DNA of 64,000 nt, taken from Ovis canadensis. Taxonomy: Eukaryota > Chordata > Mammalia > Artiodactyla > Bovidae. Below are positions 23,101 to 35,100 of this stretch, piece after piece. How positions within the stretch are numbered: the stretch's first letter is position 1; every line of letters starts with the position of its first letter. A program made the translations under genes and the position numbers. The notes beneath the pieces were generated by a model. It was not told the DNA's origin and made no database searches. It worked only from the letters and a program-made list of their open reading frames with translations. The stretch spans positions 35,350,501 to 35,414,500 of the forward strand of contig NC_091245.1 of NCBI RefSeq assembly GCF_042477335.2, in the 5' to 3' direction.

Positions 23101-26100
23101 TAGATTTGGTATTTTCATGTCATAAAAACATTTTAATGTTCGTTTGTATTTTTGTTGTAGTGATATAGCTTGGTTTGATGAATCTTGGTTAAGCCGAATT
23201 AAAGAAGATACTGGTGACAACTGGAGAATAAAGGTAAGCAGAATGAATGCTAGATATACATGATCCAGACAGTGGTTCTGAAATTAGCACTGCTGCTGCT
23301 GCTGCTGCTGCTGCTAAGTCGCTTCAGTTGTGTCCGACTCTGTGCGACCCCATAGACGGCAGCCCACCAGGCTCCCCTGTCCCTGGGATTCTCCAGGCAA
23401 GAACACTGGAGTGGGTTGCCATTTCCTTCTCCAAGCTCAACTAAATCTTCTTTTCTAAACTAACTGAAGGCTGTATTTTGTTGTGTATAGTTTCAGTTTT
23501 GATAGTTATATGTGTTCTTATACCATCATAATCAGACATAGAACATTTTCATTAACCAAAAACATGTATGTATTCCCCTTACTAGTTAATCCTCACTCCT
23601 AAGTTGGCCCTGGATGGCCACAGATCTGCTTTTAGTCACTGTAGGTTTAATTTCTAGAAAGTGAAAGTCGCTCAGTCTTGTCTGACTCTTTGCCACCTCT
23701 TGAACTATATAGTCCATGTAATTCTCCAGCCCAGAATACTGGAGTGATTAGCCTTTCCTTTCTCTGGGGGATCTTCTCAACTCAGGGATGAACCCAGAGT
23801 CTCCCATATTGCAGGCGGATTATCTACCAGCTGAGCCACAAAGGAAGCCCAAGAATGCTGCAGTGGGTAGCCTGTCCCTTCTCCAGGGGATCTTCCCGAC
23901 CCAGGAATTGAACTGGTGTGTCCTGCATTGCAGGTGGATTCTGTAGCAACTGAGCTATCAGGGAAGCCCTTAATTTCTAGAGTTCAATATAAATGGAATT
24001 GGACATTATGAACTCTCTGATATTCTTTTACTCAGTGTAATGTTTTATTTAGAGACTCATCAATGTTGCCTGTATTAGTAGTTTTTTTTTTCTTTTTTTT
24101 TTGCTGACTAGTATTTCATTACACTGATTTACTACAATTTGCTTAGCATGTTGATGAATCTTTGAACTGTTTTTAGTCTTTCTTCCTTAATACTGGTGAT
24201 TTATGTCTTTTCTATTTTCTTTCTTGATAAATCTGGTTTGATTTTCCATTTTTTGAATTTTTTTTTTCAAAAGAGCAGCTTTCTTTTTCGTTGATTTCCT
24301 TTCTGATCTTTATTATTTCCCTTCTTCTTTATGTCTGCACTTTTTTTGCTTCTTAAGATGAAAGCTTAAATAATGTTTTAAGCACTTTTCCCTAATAGTA
24401 AGCATTGCCTTAGCCACAGCCACACATTTTAACATACTTATTATGTTCTTATTTTCATTTCATTCAAACTACTTGATAATTTCCCTTGTGATTTTTCTTT
24501 TGACCCCTGAATAAGTATTAGAATAAGTATTTCAGCTTCTAAATATTTGAGAATTTTCTATGTATCTTTTATTTATTAATTTATAAATTAATTCCATTTT
24601 GGTTTGAGAACATACTCTGAATTCTTTTACATTTACTGAGACTTATTTTGTGACCTAATATATAGTCTGTCTTGGTGAATATTCCATGTACACTTGAAAA
24701 TAACATACATTCTGCATTTCTACAAGTATAGATTATTTCACTTCTTTGATAGTACTGTTTACATCTTTTATATCTCTATTGATTTTCTGTCTGATTATTC
24801 TGTCAGTTAAGGGAGGAAGAGTTTTCAAATCAGTAATGATGATTGTGGGTTTTTCAGTTTCTCCTTTCAGATCTGCAAATATTTTAATCATGTAATTTGA
24901 ATCTATGTTATACGGTTTACATACATTAGTTTTTTATGTCTTGTTGATGAATGAATCTACTTACCATTATGAAATGACTTTCTTTATCCTGGTAATATTT
25001 TCTGTTTGAAAGTGTAATTTGTCCGATACTGATAGAACCACTTTTGTTATGATTTTTTTTGTCTGTTGTCTTTTTCTTTTCTTTAGTCTCTCTCTATTTA
25101 TATTGAAAATGCTGTGGACACCTAATAGGTCTTGCTTTTTAAAAAATCCATTAATAGTCTCTTTATTTAGTTTTTTTTAAATTAAAAAAAAATCATTAGC
25201 TTGCTTATATTCCTGCTGTTAAATCCTTGAACATTTTAAGCTAGCAGTTTTAACTTTTGTTTTCTAATCCTTTCATCTCTCATTTTTGGGCTTCTTTCTA
25301 TTGACTGTGGTTTCTCCTAATTATAGTTCACATATTCCTGCTTCTTCATGTGTGTAGTAATTTTTTTATTGGATGCTAGATAGTATGAGTTTTATTATTG
25401 AGTGTTGGGGTTTTTTTGTATTTCTTTAAAGAGTGTTGGATTTTGTTCTCACAGGCAGTTAAGGTACTTGTGAATCAGTTTGATTCTTTCATGGTTTGTG
25501 GAAATGTAAGGCAGATCTGGAGTTATTTTCTCCTCTTGGACTATTTAGATTCATTAAGTTGACCTTTTTGAGGTCTTTATTGAGTGCTTATCTGTATGAA
25601 CCTGGTCATGGTCTCTTCACTCTTACTGGTGAGAATTTCAACTGTTTCTGGCCCTGTGCAATCTTCGGGAATTGTTCAGTTTATAGTTCCCTGGATTGTT
25701 GTTTCCTTGGAAATTATTTTTGTTTACTCTCATGGAGTTTCACCCATGCACGTGCAAATTATTGTTCAGCCAAAGAGTCAAAGGAACTACTATGCAGATT
25801 TCTGGAGCTCTTTCTTTCCATAGCTCGCACCTCTTCATTTATCTACTCTGCAAATCCCAACTACCTTGACCTTCCTGAACTTATGATGTCTATCTTCTCA
25901 AATCCACTGGAATGTCAGGCTTTGCTTCGTTTCCACCTCCCTATGCCATGGTATGAAAATTACCTCTAGAGAGAAATCTTAGACTAGTATAGGGCTCACC
26001 TTTTTTGTTTTTCTTCTCTCAGAAATTAGAGTTCTATATTATCTTTTGGCTAAGCTTGAAGATAATATTCCTGTTTTCTAGTTGTTATAGATGACTAAAG

Positions 26101-29100
26101 GTGGACATGCTCATAGCTAAATTTTCTAAGTTAGTACTTGAATTTTAACTTAGCCACAATTTAGTTGTGGCTCATTTTAAATAGAATCACTGTGGTTAAA
26201 CTATGTAAGCAGTAAAACATTTTTTCTTTAATAAAACTCTGAATAAAGCTTTGATGTTTAAAAATTACCGTGTACTTGTATTTGTAGAACTCCAATACGT
26301 ATTTTTGTTGTCCTTTTTATTGGGAAGTTTTTATTTTCTTTCACCTTGACATGTATTTTCTTTCATTATTAATATTAAATGATTTAATTCTTATTTTTTC
26401 TTCTGTTAGGCTAGTAATTTAAAGAAGGTACTTCAAGGAATTATGAGTTACTACAATGAGGTATGAAAATCATCTGATTATTTAAAATACTCTGATAATT
26501 ACATTGACAATGAAAAATGACTTGCTTTTAGTTTATAACATTTTATGATGTATAATTCATAATTGAAAGATACTATTTTTTCTCCATTTTTAGTACACTC
26601 AAATTTTGTGAACATAAAAGGGCTAAAGCTTAATATATTGATTTGTAAAATAATGTTTATATGTTGCTACTCTGATTATTTTCTCAAATAAAATTGCTTA
26701 CATCTTTATATAATTTTATTTTATGCAATGCTATAAAGTAGGTCTTATAATTAAATTGAAGTACTTTTATGTTTAAAGTATTAATCTGTTTCTTTCCAGT
26801 ATAAACAGCAGCAAAATACACTATGAAATTATGCTTGTGCAAGTTAATTGAAGAAGAATGCAAAATAAAAGTAGTATTAAAGTCACATTAGATATTACAT
26901 TATTCAAGTACTTTGTTTTTCTTATTCAGCATTATAAGAAATTCTCTAGTAGGATTACTTGATATTAGAAGGTTAATTGCTTAATGTGTGAAAGATTTTG
27001 GTCTGATTTTACCAGACCAAAATTTACAAAAATTTTAAAATTTTTGTACAATTAAACTTGTTTCTTCCAAGTAATTTTAGAACTAAAATTTTTCAATTCA
27101 CTAATGCCTAAAACTCATTTTGAAGTTTTGTTTGTTTTTTGTCTTTTTAATGCCAAGATTCCCTGGCAGCTCAGTGATAGAACTTGGCCCTTCACTCCCA
27201 GGGCACTGGTTCAGTCCCTGGTTGGGAAATTAAGATCACACAAGCCATGTGGCACAACAAAAAAATAGAATGAAAGTTGTTCCATCTCTGAGTTGTGTCC
27301 CACTCTGCGATCCCATGGACCCCATGCAGAAAAATTATAGAGCCAGCAAAGATTAATCGTTTAAGTCTGTTATTCATTTGTCAAAGTGTGATAGTTTATT
27401 TTGTGTTTCTCTGTTCATCGAGACTATATCAAAATATTTTGAATATTCTTTGACTTAACATAAATCTGTTTATTTTTTATGGAAAGGCATAAGTTTTATC
27501 ATAATAGATCAAGCCAGGGGCTTCTTAAACAATTCCTCTCTCTGACAGTGGAGCAGAATCATACTTGGTATGAAACCATGTTAGTTGCATTTGGTTGGTT
27601 CTCAAAATTTTAGGAGCTTGCTTGCACTTTGCTAACTGGTTTTAGTCAATAATTGTGGTTTTGTCATTTGTTAATTTATCTGAGTCATTTCATGAACGTA
27701 TTTATAGAATTTATCTTCCTTATAACAACTAAATGTAGTTAGTTCTCTGTAGCCTACATAAGTGAGTGATCTAATTTATTTTTAACACTGCAGTTTTTGG
27801 GGCAACAGATTTCTGAAGAACTTATCCCTGATTTAAACCAGATAACTGAATGTTCAGATTCTGTGGAGCTTGGGAGATTGCTCCAGCTTATTTTAGGTTG
27901 TGCTGTCAACTGTGAAAAGAAACAAGGTAAGTGAATTTCAATTTATTTGAAGATATCTACTTTCTAGAAACAACCTACATTGCTTATAAGAAATAGCATA
28001 ATAATGTAATATTGAGGGTTGGCAGAAGGCCAGAGGTTCTGAATTCAAGCACAGCTCTGCCATTAAAAAGCTACAGATCTTCAGTATAATTGTATTTCTG
28101 GATTCTGAGATACATATTCAGTGGCTAAATAAAATGTACTTTAATTAGCTTAATTTAATCAGTGCTTAGGACTTGGCAGATATTCAATAAAAATTGTCCT
28201 TATTCATTTGATAAGCTTTCTCTTTCACATACAGAACCTTATGTTGGTTCAGATTTTCATAAGTGATTATGCAGCTGCTAAATTATAATCCAGGCTTCTT
28301 CAGGTGATATTCTGCTATTTTCAGAAGAATGCCTTCAGTGTGTCCTCCAGATAAGCAGTCTGATGATATAAATGGAATTGAGGACTATATTAGTATATCA
28401 GAACACAGTAATCCATATCGAGCTGAGTACAAAAAGAGTGTTTTTGGTTGAAAGTAATGAGTAAAATGATGAACTGAACACACCAAGATCTACTTCTCTC
28501 AGGAGCGTGCATCAGTCTGGGTGATGAGATTTTTGATCCTAATATTTTTTGCATGACTCATCCAAAACTGGCTTTAGGACATCACCTTTTTAAGAGGATG
28601 TTGGGTGCTGAAGTTTGTAAAATGCTTTGTCAGAACCTTAGAAAATATTCAGTGTTATCTAACTAATGAAGAGAGCACATAAGACAAGAATTCATTCAGG
28701 AAGGAGAAAAATAAAATATATGAAATCAGCTATAGTTTATCAATAAATAAAGGGTTTGGATATCAGAAAACTTTCATATTAGGCCATCTCTATTATTAAC
28801 TGGCTGTTTTTTCTTGGGCAAGTGAGTACTTTGTATAGGTTTTTATTTCTCATAGCTATCCTTTGCTGTGCAAAAAACTTTTAAGTTTAACTAGGTCCTA
28901 TTATTTATTTTTATTTTTACTACTCTAAGGAGGTGGACCCAAAAGGATATTGCAGCAGTTTATGTCAAAAAGTGTTCTGCCTATATTTTCCTTTGAGAGT
29001 TTTACAGTATATGGTCTTACATGTAGGTCTTTAATCCATTTAAAATTTATTTTTGTGTATGATGTTAGAGAATGTTAATTCATTCTTTTACATTTACCTA

Positions 29101-32100
29101 TTCAGTTTTTCCAGTACCACTTATTGAAGAGACTGTCTTTTCTCCATTTTATATTCTTGCCTCCTTTGTTAATAGATTAATTGACCATAGGTATGTGAGT
29201 TTATCTCTGGACTTTCTATCCTGTCCCATTGATCAACACCTCTGTTTTTGTGCCATTACCAAACTGTTTGATTACTGTAGCTTTTGATTACTGTATAGTC
29301 TGAGGTCAGGGAGCCTGTTTCCTCTGGCTCTATTTTTCTCTCTCAAGATTGCTTTAGCTATTCAGGGTCTTTTGTGTTTCCATACAAATTTTAAGATATT
29401 TTTGTTCTAGAGTGCAAAAAATGCCATTGGTAATTTGATAGGGATTGCACTGAATCTGTAGGTTACCTTTCGGCAGTGTAGTCATTTTGACAATATTGAT
29501 TCTTCCAATCCAAGAACTTGGTATATCTTCACATTTGTTTGTGTCAGCCTAGACTATTGGTGGGAATATAAATTAGTACAGCCACTATAGAGAATATAGA
29601 TGTTAAAAACTAGAAATAGATTTGATATACTCTTGGGCGTATATCTGAAGGAAACTAATTAGCAAAGATACTTGCACCCCAGTGTTGATTGCAGCACTGT
29701 TTACAATAGCCAAGGCATGGAAGCAGCCTAAATGTCCATCAACAGATAATGGTTAGGAAGATGTGGTACATATACACAGTGGAAGATTACGCAGCCGTAA
29801 AAAGGAATGAAGTAATGCTATTTGCAGCAATATGGATGCAATTAGAGATTGTTACTAAGTGAAGTAAGTCAGACAGAGAAAGACATATATCATATGATGT
29901 ACTAATATGTGAAATCTAAAAATTGTACAAGTGAGTTTATTTATAAAACAGAAACAGATTCACAGGCTTAGCAAACAAGCTTATGGTTGCCAAAGGGGAA
30001 AGGTGGGGAGGGCAGATAAACTAGGATATGGAGATTAACACATGCAAACTACCATATTCTACTCAATACTCTATAGTAACCTATATGGGAAAAGACTCTG
30101 AGAAAGACTGGATGTATATGTATAACTACTTTCCTGTACACCCAGAATGAACACAACATTGTAAATATACTATATTCCAATGTAAAATAAAAATTAAAAA
30201 GGTAAAGGAATGTTTGCCTTAGGGGAAAAAGAAAAAACATAGATGATTCATGGGAAGAGGTAAAAATTAACATTAAACTCCAGCATTAACAGGAGTTTGG
30301 AAAAAACTAATTTCAACTCTTGTACATGACTTAAGCAGTTAAGATCTTCCCTGGTAGCTCAGAGGTTAAAGCTCCTGTCTCCAATGTGGGAGACCTGGGT
30401 TTGATCCCTGGGTTGGGAAGATTCCCCTGGAGAAGGAAATGGCAACTCACTCCAGTATTCTTGCCTGGAGAATCCCATGGATGGAGAAGCCTGGTAGGCT
30501 ACAGTCCACGGGATTGCAAAGAGTCGGACACAACTGAGTGACTTCACTTCACTTAAGCAGTTAAAGACTTCAATGGAGGGTTTAACTGCAGATGTAAAAT
30601 AGCAAGAGAATTTGAATTAGAAGTGGAGCTTAAAGATATGACTAAATCTCATGAGAAAATGTTAATAGATGAGTTGGTTCTTATGGATGAACAAAGAAAA
30701 TGGTTTCTTGAGATGGAATCTACTCCTGGCGAAGATGCCGTGAAGATTGCTGAAATGACAACAAAGAATTTAGAAATTACATACTTAGTTGATGAAGCAG
30801 TAGCAGGATTTGAGAGGATAGACTCTAGTTTTTAAAGAAGCTATACTGTATATAAAATGATATCAAACAGCACTGCATGCTATAGAGAAATTTGTGAAAG
30901 AGTCAGTTGATACAGCAGACTTCACTGGTGTCTTATTTTAAGAAATTGCCACAGACACCCCAGCTTTCACAAGCGCCCTCTTTGGTTTTTTCCTAGCAGC
31001 CGTCACCATCAAGATATCGATAAGATCCTCTATTAGTAAAAGGATTAGCACTTACTAAAGTCTCAGATGATGGTTAGGATTTTGTTAAAGCAATTTTTAA
31101 TTCAGGTTTGTACATTTTTTTTAGATATAATGCTATTGTCACATAATTGATTACAGTAGTTTGTAAACAGAATTTTATATGTACTGGGAAACTAAAAAAT
31201 ACATGTGACTCACTTTATTGTGATTATTGCTTTATTGTCTGGAACTAAGACTAGAGATCTCTTCAAGAAAATTAGAGATACCAAGGGAACATTTCATGCA
31301 AAGATGGGCTCGACAAAGGACAGAAATGGTATGGACCTAACAGAAGCAGAAGATATTAAGAAGAGGTGCCAAGAATACACAGAAGAACTGTACAAAAAAG
31401 ATCTTCACGACCAAGATAATCACGATGGTGTGATCACTCACCTAGAGCCAGACATCCTGGAACGTGAAGTCAAGTGGGCCTTAGAAAGCATCACTACGAA
31501 CAAAGCTAGTGGAGGTGATAGAATTCCAGTTGAGCTGTTTCAAATCCTGAAAGATGACGCTGTGAAAGTGCTGCACTCAATATGCCAGCAAATTTGGAAA
31601 ACTCAACAGCGGCCACAGGACTGGAAAAGGTCAGTTTTCATTCCAATCCCAAAGAAAGGCAATGCCAAAGAATGCTCAAACTACTGCACAATTGCACTCA
31701 TCTCACATGCTAGTAAAGTAATGCTCAAAATTCTCCAAGCCAGGCTTCAGCAATACGTGAACCGTGAACTTCCAGATGTTCAAGGTGGTTTTAGAAAAGG
31801 CAGAGGAACCAGAGATCAAATTGTCAATATCTGCTGGATCATCGAAAAACCAAGATAGTTCCAGAAAAACATCTATTTCTGCTTTATTGACTATGCCAAA
31901 GCCTTTGACTGTGTGGATCACAACAAACTGGAAAATTGTGAAAGAGATGGGAATACCAGAGCACCTAACCTGCTTCTTGAGAAACCTATATGCAGGTCAG
32001 AAAGCAACAGTTAGAACCAGACCTGGAACAACAGACTGGTTCCAAATAGGAAAAGGAGTGCGTCAAGGCTGTATATTGTCACCCTGCTTATTTCACTTCT

Positions 32101-35100
32101 GTGCAGAGTACATCATGAGAAACGCTGGGCTGGAAGAAGCACAAGCTGGAATCAAGATTGCCGGGAGAAAAATAAATAACTTCAGATATGCAGATGACAC
32201 CACCCTTAGGGGAGAAAGTGAAGAGGATCTAAAAAGCCTCTTGATGAAAGTGAAAGAGGCGAGTGAAAAAGTTGGCTTAAAGCTCAACATTCAGAAAACA
32301 AAGATCATGGCATCTGGTCCCATCACTTCATGGCAAATAGATGGAGAAACAGTGGAAACAGTGTCAGAGTTTATTTTTGAGGGCCTTCAAAATCACTGCA
32401 GATGGTGATTGCAGCCATGAAATTAAAAGACGCTTACTCCTTGGAAGAAAAGTTATGACCAACCTAGACAGCATATTCAAAAGCAGAGACATTACCTTGT
32501 CAACAAAGGTCTGTCTAGTCAAGGCTATGGTTTTTCCACTGGTCACGTATGGATGTGAGAGTTGGACTGTGAAGAAAGGTGAGCACCGAAGAATTGATGC
32601 TTTTGAACTGTGGTGTTGGAGAAGACTCTTGAGGGTCCCTTGGACTGCAAGGAGATCCAACCAATCCATTCTGAAGGAGATCAGCCCTGGGATTTCTTTG
32701 GAGGGAATGATGCTGAAGCTGAAACTCCAATACTTTGGGCCACCTCATGCGAAGAGTTGACTCATTGGAAAAGACCCTGATGCTTGGAGGGATTGGGGGC
32801 AGGAGGAGAAGGGGACGACCGAGGATGAGATGGCTGGATGGCATCACGGACTCAATGGACGTGTATATGAGTGAACTCCGGGAGATGGTGATGGACAGGG
32901 AGGCCTGGTGTGCTGCGATTCATGGGGTCGCAAAGAGTCGGACACGACTGAGCAACTGAACTGAACCTATAATATCTCTGTGCTATACCTGTACATGTGA
33001 ATTCATCCCATAATGTTGAATATTTAACAAGATAGGAGAAATTGTCATAGTTGTTCTACGATTAATTGCAATTTCTTCTCTTTTTCTTCCTTATAAGAAA
33101 CTTAGAGATTTTCTTTAAAACATTTATAAATATTTATATGAATATTTTCATTTATGCATATTTGTTTTCAGTGGACATATTTCTTGTGGAAAAAGTATTG
33201 TACTTGCACAAAGAATTATGTGTAGTGAATGAATTTTTATGTGGTTAATTGAATGGCTGAATTACTGTGGGTAAAGAGTAGAGTTTTTATCAGATCTGAT
33301 TTTTTTTTTTAAATCATAGAACATATTCAGAATATAATGACATTGGAAGAATCTGTTCAACACGTGGTCATGACTGCTATTCAAGAGGTAAGTTATATCA
33401 TAATCACATGTATAAAAATCTTAAACCAAATTGAATAAAACTGTTCATAAAAACTTTATGGATGTATATTTCACTACTGTATAAAAGTGCCCTTTGACTT
33501 ACGTTTGACTGTTGTGTCGTCCCTTCGTTCTTTTTCCCCAAAATTTCTTATAAGGGCTTCAAGCCCAATTTTAGTACCTCTGCATTTTAAAAGTTAAATT
33601 ACTATTAAGTTCTTTAAAGTAACTTCAGCTAAGCAAGATAAACAGCATCTTCCCAGATAGGAATTTTTATACTTTCTCTTTTTTCTGCCAGATAGAATAA
33701 TCATCTCTGAAATTAAAAGTGTGTGTGTGTATGTATCTTATGTGCATTTTCAGAATGTTAGAACTGTGAGCAAATACAGTGATAATTATATTTCAGAGCC
33801 AGGTCATCTGGGTTCAATCCAGTCTGGTTATCTTAAGTTATGTCATAAAGATTCAGAATTCATTTGGCACTCATTCTTAAAGTCAGACCAGAAGGCTGAG
33901 ATGAAGTCAAGTGAAGAGCAGGCCTGAGAGAAAATTGAGTTAAGGGTTAGTTTGGAAGAGTCATGACTTAAAGGGAGACAGCATATAGGACTTGAAAAAT
34001 GGATATACCCTGAGTTTGCATTGCTAGTTTGAATTGAAAACATCACTATGCATAAATATACATGTCTCGCATATGCAAAAGAAATTATTTTACAGTATCT
34101 TTTTTCTCATATAATTGTAGCTCCTACATTTAAAATGGCTTCTTGGATTAGGAATTTTGCCACATAACTCATTTATAGCTGAATTTTTGAAGTGCCAACT
34201 CATGTTACATAAGAATCATTCTTTAAAATTATTTAACGTGCTCGATTTTATGTAGAATTTGTATTATAATTTTTAGTACATTAGTATTTTAAATATATCT
34301 ATTTACATATTTCAAGCACATATTACTTTTTGTCTTCACTAATATAATGTTTGAACATTGAGTTATTTAGCTTAAACTGCTGTATATTTTTTATTTGAGT
34401 AAAATAAGGGTCATCATATTAAGGCAAGGAAAAATTAAACATAAAACACCCTACTGTTATTTTTACTGTGTAAAAGAACTTTTTGCCTGTAAAACAAAGT
34501 GAATACTTATACTGTGTATGACTCAGTTTATTGTACTTAATTTTATTATTTTAATCCTAGTTGATGAGTAAAGAAATCGTGAGCTCTCCCACAAATGATG
34601 CTGTTGGAGAATTAGAACAACAGGTGAGTATTTCAGTATGTGAGGAACATGTAACAGCAGTAGCGTTCCTCTGTCAGTTATTGGGTTAACTAAAACGTTC
34701 ATTCGGGTTTTCCATGCATCTTAACAGAAAGACCCAAACAAACTTTCTGGCAAACCCAGTACTGTCCTAAAGGCTTACGTCGGAGAGCACATACAAGATA
34801 TTATCCTCCATGAAATTTAGACAGTTTGTTCTCTTATAAGATCTTAAATATTATTACACATTCCTTCATGAATGCAGGTAGTGTTGATTTCCACAGTTTT
34901 TAATGATGGTGTTTGAAGAGTCAAGTGGCATTAAACTGTCCTGATATTTATTAATACATATGTAGCTCATGCTGTGTAGTTACGATTAAATAGCAGACAA
35001 TTTAAAAAATTCTGCTAAATTCTAATTTATGTAATAAGGAAATGTGATTTTTATCACAGTGCTTTCCTTTAATATTGAACTCTAATATTCTGTACTCAAG

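Larger units (their letters stand above)
17709..23160. other. HOOK1 intron 2
   Basis: Contains two antisense BovB copies, two SINE insertions and an LTR fragment listed separately. The remainder (17709-18795, 20071-21185, 22715-23160) is AT-rich DNA in which I recognise nothing. Confidence 0.6.
23234..26409. other. HOOK1 intron 3
   Basis: Two SINEs near the exon 3 donor are followed by an old antisense L1; about 26000-26409 shows no recognised feature before the exon 4 acceptor. Confidence 0.6.
30206..32991 (+). mobile_element. Tigger1 DNA transposon remnant, in three pieces
   Basis: Pieces at 30206-30342, 30551-31248 and 32965-32991 form one TcMar-Tigger remnant. The first encodes [12 protein letters not shown] and TGVWKKL-like transposase sequence. 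The second encodes [20 protein letters not shown] and FERIDSSF, the C-terminal part of a TIGD1-like transposase. It then runs to the terminal repeat (tgactcactttattgtgatt), which resumes after the BovB as ataatatctctgtgctatac. Stops and insertions make it non-functional. Confidence 0.8.
27927..33319. other. HOOK1 intron 5
   Basis: Holds a MIR, an unclassified stretch (28216-28850) and the mosaic of twin-primed L1, Tigger1, Bov-tA and BovB. About 330 bp before exon 6 (32992-33319) has no recognised feature apart from the poly(T) acceptor tract. Confidence 0.6.

Noticed and set aside
25496..25969. A 157-codon frame in intron 3
   Set aside because: It lies in old antisense L1 sequence, has no domain, and its composition follows the local AT-rich DNA.
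30623..30835. A 70-codon frame with clear protein similarity
   Set aside because: Real similarity, but to the C-terminus of a TIGD1-like transposase in a fragmented Tigger1 element, not an active gene.
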